From: Suttonella ornithocola
GTDB lineage: Bacteria > Pseudomonadota > Gammaproteobacteria > Cardiobacteriales > Cardiobacteriaceae
Length of the DNA: 31,754 nucleotides
Assembly (NCBI RefSeq): GCF_001889065.1
Contig: NZ_LWHB01000018.1
Location: forward strand, 1 to 31,754
Direction of reading: 5' to 3'
Part shown: piece by piece, positions 16,137 to 23,678 of the stretch
How positions within the stretch are numbered: the first letter of the stretch is position 1
How the letters are laid out: the number at the start of each line of letters is the position of its first letter
The notes under the pieces: generated by a model
Databases searched by the model: none
What the model was told of the DNA's origin: nothing
Seen by the model: only the letters and a program-made list of their open reading frames with translations
Program-made: the position numbers and the translations under genes

Positions 16137-17159
16137 TTATAAACCAAGTTTTGCGCGGAAGCGTTGCAATAAACTACGTTTTTCCGCTCTTTTGGCTTCA
16201 TCAACTGGTACTTGCTTCGGTGCAAAATCCTGTTCATTTACCTTCTTAATAGCTTTCATCTGACCGGCATAGAGAGTAGCAAATAAAAAACGACAGATAC
16301 TTTCTGTTGGGTAATTTGTTTTTGCTTTTAAACTTTCTATATTCATTGGCTGAGCTTGCGTACAAGCAGCTAAACGCAATGCTTCTGTGCGACCCTGCCG
16401 ACTGAGTGGCTGTGGCCAACGTTGCAAATGAAAGTAATTTTTAGTATCAATATACTTTTTGCCGTCTATTCTAGACTGCCAAAGACTTTCAAACAACCAT
16501 AAATCAATTTTTAATTGTCTACTACTTGCAGGGATATCTCTCTCGTCAATTTTTTTCCATTGCCACTCATGAAATCCGGGGACTTTATCTCTGGGATAAT
16601 TGATAAAAACAACACCTTCTGCTGGCTTTACCCAAGTAATATTTTCGCCAATAGTCGCTTGATAAACGCCTTTCACACCATCTCGAATATAGTCAAGAAC
16701 TTCTTCACTATCAAGATATTGACTTTGTGTAACATTTACATTGTTAGTACAGTTAGGCGATGATTGGCTTTTAAAAGAATGCAAATGATCTGATTTTTTT
16801 TCCTCCTTAAAATCCGAAGAAAGATTATTAGTTTCTCCTAAAAGGGCATCTATCCATGCTCTAACATCTATTGACTTCTCATTCCAATTAACACTTTGAT
16901 AACCATAATGTGAAGCTAACTCCTGCCCTTCTACATTTCCATATGCACAAACAACAGGCTTGCTAATCATTTTTATATATTTTTGTATTTGTGGTGCTTC
17001 TAAAAAGCCTGCATTGATAACAACACCATCTAAGTTTTTATCATTAGCCGGAACCCATTGATAAGTATTTTGAGAATCAAAATTGTTAATAATGCTTTTC
17101 AGTTTATTTTCAGCTTCTGCTGGAAAGCCCAGCAAACAAATGTTTTTTTGTCCTGACAT
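16137..17159 (-). CDS. Uncharacterised protein of Roadblock/GTPase module (pseudo-receiver plus winged-helix-like)
   Basis: I do not recognise a named family. The 340-residue protein seems to have three parts. Residues 1-105 alternate strands and helices like a response-regulator receiver (strands KNICLLGF, LDGVVINAG, KPVVCAYG) but with no obvious phospho-acceptor aspartate. A polar, serine-rich linker covers about 108-145. From about 146 comes a second domain ending in a helix-turn-helix-like stretch (MNIESLKAKTNYPTESICRFL, then ATLYAGQMK) near 280-310, and a basic tail. The order Roadblock, winged-helix-like, GTPase recalls CvnB-CvnC-CvnD of actinobacterial conservons. The ATG at 17159 has GGA six bases before it; upstream in-frame sequence runs into a terminator and was rejected. 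An A8 run in the linker is slippage-prone. Probably a GTPase partner or effector. Confidence 0.6.
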   Translation of the reverse strand: MSGQKNICLLGFPAEAENKLKSIINNFDSQNTYQWVPANDKNLDGVVINAGFLEAPQIQKYIKMISKPVVCAYGNVEGQELASHYGYQSVNWNEKSIDVRAWIDALLGETNNLSSDFKEEKKSDHLHSFKSQSSPNCTNNVNVTQSQYLDSEEVLDYIRDGVKGVYQATIGENITWVKPAEGVVFINYPRDKVPGFHEWQWKKIDERDIPASSRQLKIDLWLFESLWQSRIDGKKYIDTKNYFHLQRWPQPLSRQGRTEALRLAACTQAQPMNIESLKAKTNYPTESICRFLFATLYAGQMKAIKKVNEQDFAPKQVPVDEAKRAEKRSLLQRFRAKLGL

Positions 17160-17177
17160 AGCAATTCCGTGACAGTT

Positions 17178-17205
17178 AAAAAAAGACCCCCCGTCCAGCG
17201 GGGGG
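17178..17205 (-). terminator. Strong Rho-independent terminator inside the Roadblock/GTPase operon
   Basis: CCCCCCG (17187-17193) and CGGGGGG (17199-17205) form a perfect seven-pair stem with a five-base loop, and on the minus strand TCTTTTTTT follows (17186-17178). It lies 17 bases after the stop of the first Roadblock gene and 19 bases before the next start, so much of the transcription should stop after gene one. Confidence 0.9.
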
Positions 17206-17221
17206 ATCAAAGAGCACTTTA

Positions 17222-17578
17222 TTATGAAAAATCAAGATCTTTTTCAAAGCTACGAAGCTGATGACGAGCCATCGCAAGGTTAGCACGTGAACGATCTAAA
17301 ACAAGATAAAGGAATAATTTGTTATTACGCTCTAATGGACGAATTAAGTGATATCCTTTACCTAGAGTAATTAGGATATCTTCAATATCATCGTTTAAGT
17401 TTAGAGAAGTTGCAACACGGCGCTTAGCATTAAGTACTTCTGTGTTACCTGCTGCTGCTAGTTCTAAATCTAAACCAGCGCCTTCAGTTGCTAATGCTAA
17501 TCCACTATCAGAATCTACTAATGCGCCTGCTTTAAATCCATCAATATCAGCTAATGGGCTCAAGTCAATTCTAGCCAT
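17222..17578 (-). CDS. Roadblock/LC7-like protein, first gene of the module
   Basis: This is a 118-residue protein with a Roadblock-like pattern: a first helix and strand (IDGFKAGALVDSDSGLALAT), a helix region with NTEVLNAKRRVATSLNL, then strands DIEDILITLGKGYHLIRPL and NNKLFLYLVLDRS. The GALVDSDSGL turn matches Roadblock proteins, which sense or dock Ras-like GTPases. The ATG has GAGGAAA upstream and a candidate promoter at 17645-17672. A strong terminator after it separates it from the pseudo-receiver, GTPase and second Roadblock genes, so it is likely made in excess. It differs clearly in sequence from the second Roadblock protein at 15139-15564, so the pair is not a recent duplication. 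Confidence 0.8.
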   Translation of the reverse strand: MARIDLSPLADIDGFKAGALVDSDSGLALATEGAGLDLELAAAGNTEVLNAKRRVATSLNLNDDIEDILITLGKGYHLIRPLERNNKLFLYLVLDRSRANLAMARHQLRSFEKDLDFS

Positions 17579-17644
17579 AATTTCCTCTTTAATAACTATT
17601 TGAAATATGCCTTTTGGCAGCTTTAGCAGAGCAAACAGAATGCC

Positions 17645-17672
17645 ATTTTAAAAAATACTCAACATTTCACAA
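17645..17672 (-). promoter_or_regulatory. Likely promoter of the Roadblock/GTPase operon
   Basis: On the minus strand TTGTGA (17672-17667) and TAAAAT (17650-17645) are 16 bases apart, close to sigma70 consensus. The start would fall near 17638, giving an untranslated leader of about 60 bases to the first Roadblock gene. Confidence 0.45.
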
Positions 17673-17720
17673 AGATAAGTTATTCCAAAAAAGCATAACC
17701 AAAAATATTTTATTCCTGCT

Positions 17721-17760
17721 CAAGTAAGAGAATCAAAAAAATTTTTAATTCTCTTACTTG
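17721..17760. repeat. 40-bp near-perfect palindrome between divergent genes
   Basis: CAAGTAAGAGAAT (17721-17733) and ATTCTCTTACTTG (17748-17760) are perfect 13-base complements around an A/T core of 14 bases that can itself partly pair. It sits in the 300-base gap between the Roadblock operon (minus) and tsaE (plus), about 50 bases upstream of the candidate Roadblock -35 box. It could be an operator or a hairpin; I saw no second copy in the window. The rest of the gap is AT-rich with no gene seen. Confidence 0.6.
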
Positions 17761-17878
17761 AAATGTTAGTCTATAAGCTTCTATGATAACAACAGTCTAA
17801 AAATAATTTTATCATCAAGAAAGTAATATTCACCATCTTTCGAAATATAACTTTGTTAAAAAATACTTATAATTCATT

Positions 17879-18298
17879 ATGATACATGAAATAACCACGA
17901 TAAATCAATTAAAAAATACAATCTCTCAGATTTTTCCATCATTAACTAAAGGTGTCATTTATTTACATGGTGATTTGGGTAGTGGAAAAACAACTTTTGT
18001 CAGTTTATTTTTAAAGCAATTTGGACTACAAGAGCAAGTTAGCAGCCCTAGTTATACACTTATAAACGAATATACTATAGATAATATTCATATTTTACAT
18101 GCTGATCTCTATCGCTTATCTTCCCCAGATGAACTTATTTATTTAGATGTAGATGAATGGGAGCAACGTGCAGATACCATTTTCATTGAATGGCCAGAAA
18201 AAGGACTTGGCTACATTCCTCAACCTAAATTTTCCATTACACTGACATTTAATGGCAAACAAAGGCTTTTAGAATGGACAAATAACGTCAGGTTATAA
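17879..18298 (+). CDS. tsaE: tRNA threonylcarbamoyladenosine biosynthesis ATPase TsaE
   Basis: TsaE is the ATPase that works with TsaB and TsaD to make t6A at position 37 of ANN-decoding tRNAs. The 139-residue protein has a Walker A motif GDLGSGKTT (31-39), then VSSPSYTLINEY, the LHADLYRL motif (Walker B-like) and the family's FIEWPEKG near residue 102. Length is slightly below the E. coli protein. No Shine-Dalgarno is obvious before the ATG. In many gammaproteobacteria tsaE is followed by amiB in the same direction; here the amidase gene converges on it from the other strand. A terminator overlaps its 3' end. Confidence 0.95.
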   Translation: MIHEITTINQLKNTISQIFPSLTKGVIYLHGDLGSGKTTFVSLFLKQFGLQEQVSSPSYTLINEYTIDNIHILHADLYRLSSPDELIYLDVDEWEQRADTIFIEWPEKGLGYIPQPKFSITLTFNGKQRLLEWTNNVRL

Positions 18299-18320
18299 CA
18301 ACTAAACTGACAATTTTTTT
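18287..18320 (+). terminator. Rho-independent terminator overlapping the tsaE stop
   Basis: GTCAGGTTA (18287-18295) pairs with TAAACTGAC (18303-18311) with one mismatch, followed by a run of seven T (18314-18320). The upstream arm covers the last tsaE codons and ends right before the TAA stop. Confidence 0.75.
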
Positions 18321-18431
18321 CTATATTCAAAGACTATTAAAAGAATTACATATCCACATAAAATAGAAGAATAAGCGGTCATTGCAATGCAATCACCATT
18401 CTTTGTGCTTTTACTATAATCTCTTTATATT

Positions 18432-19826
18432 CTATTGCTCTAAAAGCATATGCTGAGGAAGATGCTCACGGAAATAAGCATCTATACCTGATGCAATTCC
18501 TCTTGCTAATTTCTCTTGATACACAGGTGTCGAAAGTAAACGAGCTTCGCTTGGATTGGAAATAAAGCCTGTTTCAACCAACATAGAAGGAATCTCAGGT
18601 GAGCGTAAAACTACAAAGTTTGCGCGTTCTACTTTTAGCTTATGAATATTTCCTATTTGACCTAATTGTTGCAGTGTTTTTTGTGCCAAAATATTACTAG
18701 ACTCTAAAGTTGCTTCTTGTTGAATATTTAATAAAGCTTCTTGAATATCATTATCATATTTACTGACATCTACTCCCCACTTTAAATCCACGGCATTTTC
18801 AGTATTTGCTAGATATTTAGCTAATTGAGAAGTCGCACCATGCGTAGAAAGAATATAAACGGATGCTCCGCTAGGTTCACGATTTTCTACAGCATCCGCA
18901 TGAATTGAAACAAATAAATCGCCACCTGCTTGTCGACAAATCCGAGTTCTTTTTTGTAATGGAATGAATTGATCACTATTACGAGTCATCACTACTCTAT
19001 AGCCTGATCTTTTATTGAGTTGCTTCCTTAATTTTCTCGCAACTGATAAAACAATATCTTTTTCTCTTACTTTTATGGCTTTGCTTATCGCACCGGGGTC
19101 TTTACCACCATGACCGGGATCTAGGCAAACTACAATATCTCTCTTAATAGCTAATGGAGGAGATTTAATGGTTGTTTTTTTTTGTATAAGACCATTGTTT
19201 ACTATTTTCTTCTCTATGATTACTTTAGAATTTGTTATAGGAGTAGTAATTGATTGAGTATTTGTAGTATAAGCAGAATTATTAACGATAGTTGATGTGA
19301 TAGTAGGTATCTGCTCTCTAGAAATTACCGTATCAAATTGTGCGGAGCGATATGATGATTGATCATCTAAAGCCTTGCCAGCAAAAATTACATAAGGCAT
19401 GCCTTCATCAACTGAGGTTAAAGTAATTGCTGGATCTCTATTTATATCATAAACATCTATAACAACTCTATGTCCCTTAATACTATCTGGAGATAAAGTA
19501 TAAATATTTGCTTTTGCAACAGAAAGTAAGTCAATAACCACTCGTAAAAGATCTTTTTGTCGATAACCCGTTCGAATACTCCCTACAGCACCTTGGTTAA
19601 TAGTAATCCCCGTTTTGGCAATTCTATATGTATTGGGAAAATCTAAAACAATTCGAGGAGGATTCGCTAAGCTAAACTGTTGAAAAGCAACTGCTTGATC
19701 AAGATCTAACACTAATTGGACTTTATTATTCATTCGATTAAATCGAATATCTTTTATTATTGCTGCTTCTACGACTATTTGTAGAGAAAACCCTAACATC
19801 AATCCCCATACTACTTTCCAAAGCAT
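18432..19826 (-). CDS. amiC: N-acetylmuramoyl-L-alanine amidase with AMIN domain
   Basis: This is a periplasmic zinc amidase that cuts the peptide from MurNAc during septum splitting. The 464-residue protein has a signal peptide (to about residue 22), an AMIN domain (about 23-130, with NKVQLVLDLDQ and PPRIVLDFPNTYR) that targets septal peptidoglycan, a low-complexity T/I/K-rich linker (about 165-225), and an Amidase_3 domain. The catalytic domain shows DPGHGGKDPGA, VREKDIVLSVARKL, FVSIHADA and LVETGFISNP, supplying the zinc ligands and catalytic glutamate. AAGGA precedes the ATG by five bases. A nine-A run lies in the linker (19175-19183). AmiB or AmiC cannot be told apart by this reading; the neighbouring tsaE would favour an AmiB-type origin. 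Confidence 0.93.
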   Translation of the reverse strand: MLWKVVWGLMLGFSLQIVVEAAIIKDIRFNRMNNKVQLVLDLDQAVAFQQFSLANPPRIVLDFPNTYRIAKTGITINQGAVGSIRTGYRQKDLLRVVIDLLSVAKANIYTLSPDSIKGHRVVIDVYDINRDPAITLTSVDEGMPYVIFAGKALDDQSSYRSAQFDTVISREQIPTITSTIVNNSAYTTNTQSITTPITNSKVIIEKKIVNNGLIQKKTTIKSPPLAIKRDIVVCLDPGHGGKDPGAISKAIKVREKDIVLSVARKLRKQLNKRSGYRVVMTRNSDQFIPLQKRTRICRQAGGDLFVSIHADAVENREPSGASVYILSTHGATSQLAKYLANTENAVDLKWGVDVSKYDNDIQEALLNIQQEATLESSNILAQKTLQQLGQIGNIHKLKVERANFVVLRSPEIPSMLVETGFISNPSEARLLSTPVYQEKLARGIASGIDAYFREHLPQHMLLEQ

Positions 19827-19944
19827 AAATATCCTTCAAGTCATCCGACGTGCCTAAAAATATATCATTTTTAATAGAAATCATATCTATCTGAGATAAA
19901 TAACTAGCATCAAATTATTCTATCTTGCTATATTCATATAAATT

Positions 19945-20074
19945 TAGACCTTTGCAAAAAATATACAATAGAGAAATTACAATTTTTTAAATTTTGAAAA
20001 CATATTAAAATCATAGTGTTAATTTTTCTACTAGTAGTAAAAATTGGTATAAAACGGAATTTTGCAAAGGTCTC
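19945..20074. mobile_element. 130-bp MITE-like element between amiC and prlC
   Basis: The left end TAGACCTTTGCAAAA and right end TTTTGCAAAGGTCTC are inverted repeats matching over 14 bases, and AAATT occurs directly outside both ends (19940-19944 and 20075-20079), consistent with a target-site duplication. The interior is AT-rich, codes for nothing and holds the small palindrome CTACTAGTAG (20028-20037). The same terminal sequence occurs at 24-38, so a parent IS probably exists elsewhere in the genome. It accounts for much of the 371-base amiC-prlC gap (19827-20197). Confidence 0.75.
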
Positions 20075-20136
20075 AAATTATATGAGAACCTATCATACTA
20101 TAACAAAGCATTTTCTATAAAGCGCTATTATTGACA

Positions 20137-20160
20137 GCGAGAAGCCACTAGACTTCTCGC
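20137..20160. other. Stem-loop downstream of prlC
   Basis: GCGAGAAG (20137-20144) and CTTCTCGC (20153-20160) form a perfect eight-pair stem with an eight-base loop, 37 bases past the prlC stop on the minus strand. No U-run follows in that direction, so it may protect or end the prlC message only weakly. Confidence 0.45.
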
Positions 20161-20197
20161 AGATTAGCAACAAAAATACTACTTATATTTTTTTGTA

Positions 20198-22225
20198 TTA
20201 CAAAATTCCATTATGCTTCAATAAAGCCGTTACTTCTGGTTCTCTGCCACGAAAAGCAATAAAACTTTCCATACTTGGACGGCTACTTCCCACAGCTAAA
20301 ATTTCATCTCTAAATCGTGCACCTGTTTGAGCATTTAAAATACCTTCTTCTTCAAAAGCACTGAAACTATCTGCTGAAAGCACTTCTGCCCATTTATAGC
20401 TGTAGTATCCTGCAGCGTAACCACCTGCAAAAATATGAGAAAATTGCATAGGAAAACGATTTTGTGCATATTCAGGTGTTACAGCCACCTCTTTACGCAC
20501 TTTTTTCAAAACATCCAATACAGTACTTGAACTTTCTTCTTCTAAATGTAGACGGAAATCAAATAAAGCAAATTCTAATTGTCGTAGCATTGCCATTGCT
20601 GATTGGAAATTTTTCGCAGCAATCAGTTTCTGATAAAGCACATCTGTTAGAGGCTCATTGGTTTCTTTATGACGAGTCATCATGATCAAGCATTCACGGT
20701 CATAGCAAAAATTTTCCATAAATTGGCTAGGTTGCTCAACAGCGTCCCATTCAACACCGCTAATTCCTGATACGCCATAATCATCTACCTTTGTTAACAT
20801 ATGATGTAATCCATGCCCAAACTCATGGAATAGAGTCGTAACCTCATCATGTGTTAAATAAGCCTCTTCTTCACCAACTGGAGGAGTAAAATTACACACT
20901 AAATAAGCAACAGGTATTTGAAGTTTATTATCATCTAGGAAACGCTCTGCTGCACTATCCATCCATGCGCCTGCTCTTTTTTTCTGACGAGCATAAGGAT
21001 CTAGATAAAATTGCGCTTGAATTTGATTTTTATCATTTAATACGTTATAGGCAGTAACTTGATTATGCCATACCGGCAAATCTATGTTTTGCTGAAAAGT
21101 TACGCCAAACAGTTTTTCAGTAATGGTAAATAGCCCTTCTAACACTTTACTCATTGGAAAAAAAGGTCTTAAATCTTCTTGAGATAAGGCGTATTTTTTT
21201 TGTCTCAATTTTTCTGATGCGTAGCCCACATCCCATGGTTGAAGCGTATCTATTTGAAGTTCATTACTAGCAAAGTCTTTTAATATCAATATATCACTCT
21301 CACCGACAGACTTACTTTTATGAACCAAGTTTTCTAAGAAATCCATAACAATTGTTGGATTACTCGCCATTTTATTACTAGCAGTATTTAAAGTGGCATA
21401 ATCTTTAAAACCTAATAATTTCGCTGACTGTTCTCTTAAAGAGAGAATTTCCTCAATAATCTTAGCATTATCAAATTTTCCATCATCGCTTAATTCTGAT
21501 GCACGTGCATTATAAGCGCGATAAATTTGCTCTCTTAACGCTTGATCATCTGCATAAGTTAAGACAGGAATAACTACTGGTGCATCTAGCGTTATTCGAT
21601 ATCCTGATTCATTATGTTGCTTTGCAAGATCGGCCATTAATGCTCTAGCAGAACTAGGTAGGCCTGAAAGGCGAGTATCATCCTCTAATGTTAAATGCCA
21701 AGCATTTGTTGCATCTAATACATTATTTGAAAACGCCGTAGATAATTCAGAAAGTCTCAAGCTTAATTCTTTAAACTTTTGCTTATCACTATCGGGTAAT
21801 GCAACACCATTTCTTTCAAAATTTTCAAGATGATCAATAATAATTTTTTGACGCGTTGGCGTAAGTGCTGAAAAAAATTCGCTATTTTTTATTTTTTTTA
21901 TGGCCTCATATAAATCACTATGTTGGCTGATATCCGTACTATAAGCCGATAAATCAGGCAATAACTTTTCATAGGCGGCGCGCCACTCATCTGTACTCAT
22001 CACACTATGAAGATGCGCTATTGGAGAAAAAGCTAAAGATAAACGATTTTCCATCCTTGCTAAAGGTTGCATTAAACTATCCCAAGTAGGATTAGGTTGT
22101 GAAACCAGGCATTCAATTGCATCTCTATTTTCTTCAATAATATCTAAAACAGCTTCAGCATGTTCAGGTAACAAATGTTTGAAATCAGGGGTAGTTGATG
22201 GCTGATAAAGCGGGTTCGTTTGCAT
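20198..22225 (-). CDS. prlC: Oligopeptidase A (M3 family metallopeptidase)
   Basis: PrlC is a cytoplasmic zinc endopeptidase that breaks down short peptides, including cleaved signal peptides. The 675-residue protein has the M3 zinc site FHEFGHGLHHM in its second half, with the downstream glutamate in SGISGVEWDAVEQPSQFMENF, and the substrate-channel region IFAGGYAAGYYSYKWAEVLSAD near the C-terminus. Length is standard for the family. AAAGGA lies five to six bases before the ATG. It lies downstream of the polysaccharide cluster on the same strand, 55 bases after the WcaJ-like gene, with no clear terminator between, so read-through is possible. Confidence 0.96.
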   Translation of the reverse strand: MQTNPLYQPSTTPDFKHLLPEHAEAVLDIIEENRDAIECLVSQPNPTWDSLMQPLARMENRLSLAFSPIAHLHSVMSTDEWRAAYEKLLPDLSAYSTDISQHSDLYEAIKKIKNSEFFSALTPTRQKIIIDHLENFERNGVALPDSDKQKFKELSLRLSELSTAFSNNVLDATNAWHLTLEDDTRLSGLPSSARALMADLAKQHNESGYRITLDAPVVIPVLTYADDQALREQIYRAYNARASELSDDGKFDNAKIIEEILSLREQSAKLLGFKDYATLNTASNKMASNPTIVMDFLENLVHKSKSVGESDILILKDFASNELQIDTLQPWDVGYASEKLRQKKYALSQEDLRPFFPMSKVLEGLFTITEKLFGVTFQQNIDLPVWHNQVTAYNVLNDKNQIQAQFYLDPYARQKKRAGAWMDSAAERFLDDNKLQIPVAYLVCNFTPPVGEEEAYLTHDEVTTLFHEFGHGLHHMLTKVDDYGVSGISGVEWDAVEQPSQFMENFCYDRECLIMMTRHKETNEPLTDVLYQKLIAAKNFQSAMAMLRQLEFALFDFRLHLEEESSSTVLDVLKKVRKEVAVTPEYAQNRFPMQFSHIFAGGYAAGYYSYKWAEVLSADSFSAFEEEGILNAQTGARFRDEILAVGSSRPSMESFIAFRGREPEVTALLKHNGIL

Positions 22226-22280
22226 AAATATCCTTTAGAAATAAAAAAAGAGATTGAGGCTAAAAATAAAAATTCAAATA

Positions 22281-23678
22281 TTATTTAGCAGAAGAATCAA
22301 AAAACATTCTAAAAGCCGTCATTAAAATAATACGCAAATCTAACCATAACGACCAATTTTCGATATACCATAAGTCATGATTAATTCTTTGTTGTAAATC
22401 GGTATCACCACGCCATCCATGGGCTTGTGCCCATCCGGTAATACCGGCTTTAACCATATGTTTTTGCATATAACCGGGAATCTCTCTTTTAAATCCCTCT
22501 ACAAATTCTGGACGCTCAGGCCTAGGCCCCACAATACTCATATCTCCTTTTAAAACATTCCAAAATTGTGGTAATTCGTCAATGCTAAATCTCCGCATTA
22601 CTCGTCCTAATGGAATTACTGGTTTTTTATCGGCATTTCCCCAAGAAATTTCATTTTTTTCATGTTCTTGTTTCATCGTCCGAAATTTCAAAATTTCAAA
22701 TACCTTTCCATTCCAACTTACCCGTTTTTGTTTATAAAAGATCGGTCGTCCGTCTATTACTAAAATCCATAACCCTATTAGTAAAAATAAAGGGATTAAA
22801 AGTAATAAGGCAACTATTGAAATAATTTTATCTTCTATCCATTTAACAATTCGTTGCCACCCTGCCATTGGAGATACACTCAAATCAAAAGCATAAAAAC
22901 CAACAACATAACTCGCTTGGTGGTTAATTAAGCGAAAAGTTCTTAAATCTGGAATTAAGCGAATATTGGCTGTAGAGAAACATAAAGTTTGCATCATTTG
23001 CTCAATGATTTCTCCTTCAGAGAGCGATAAACATAACCATATTTCATGAACATCAAGATCACCATCTTCTAAAGCATTAAATTTTTTAATATCTGCTACA
23101 TTTACAAAAGTGGCCGTATCATCATCTACTAAACGAACATACGTTATTGCAAATCCTGACAAAGGATCTCTATGAACAGCACGATATAAATCCCGACAAA
23201 ATGCTTTAGAGCCAAAAAGTGCTACTGTTTTACGGTTATATCCTTGAAAACGTAAGCGCTTTAATAACCAATAAACAATCGTTCTTGATATCAAACATAG
23301 ACCAAATGCTGAAACTAGCCACCAGACAAACCATAAACGTGAGAAATGCTCCCCTGTTTTGGTTAAATAGAGATAAGCAACAATAATCGAACTTAAATAA
23401 AAAAAAGCTTTAAACAGTCTAACAATTAGTACAGCATGGATCGTTCCTCGCCAAGACTGATAGATTTTACAGATACTTAATAAAGATACGCCTAAAATGC
23501 TTCCTAGTAAAACCATCCAATGATAGCGTTCCCAATCCCATAGAGAATAATGAAAATATAAATAAAAAGTGATAAAACCAGCAAAATAAATACAAACCAA
23601 ATCATTTAATTTTGCTAGCCAGCTTGCATACGAAATAACTGGTGATACACCATTAGAAATAGGGGAGAATTTTTTCAT
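22281..23678 (-). CDS. Polyprenyl-phosphate hexose-1-phosphate transferase (WcaJ/WbaP type)
   Basis: This enzyme type starts polysaccharide repeat units by moving a hexose-1-phosphate from UDP-sugar to undecaprenyl phosphate at the inner membrane. The 465-residue protein has about four N-terminal helices, a central nucleotide-fold-like region, a re-entrant hydrophobic segment near residue 285, and the catalytic domain with FYKQKRVSWNGKVFEILKFRTM, the DE pair in SIDELPQFWNVLKGDMS, VGPRPERPEF and GITGWAQAHGWRGDT. Its start overlaps the preceding GT2 stop by four bases (ATGA), so the two are coupled. It is the last gene of the polysaccharide cluster. The sugar (glucose or galactose) cannot be decided. 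Confidence 0.9.
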   Translation of the reverse strand: MKKFSPISNGVSPVISYASWLAKLNDLVCIYFAGFITFYLYFHYSLWDWERYHWMVLLGSILGVSLLSICKIYQSWRGTIHAVLIVRLFKAFFYLSSIIVAYLYLTKTGEHFSRLWFVWWLVSAFGLCLISRTIVYWLLKRLRFQGYNRKTVALFGSKAFCRDLYRAVHRDPLSGFAITYVRLVDDDTATFVNVADIKKFNALEDGDLDVHEIWLCLSLSEGEIIEQMMQTLCFSTANIRLIPDLRTFRLINHQASYVVGFYAFDLSVSPMAGWQRIVKWIEDKIISIVALLLLIPLFLLIGLWILVIDGRPIFYKQKRVSWNGKVFEILKFRTMKQEHEKNEISWGNADKKPVIPLGRVMRRFSIDELPQFWNVLKGDMSIVGPRPERPEFVEGFKREIPGYMQKHMVKAGITGWAQAHGWRGDTDLQQRINHDLWYIENWSLWLDLRIILMTAFRMFFDSSAK

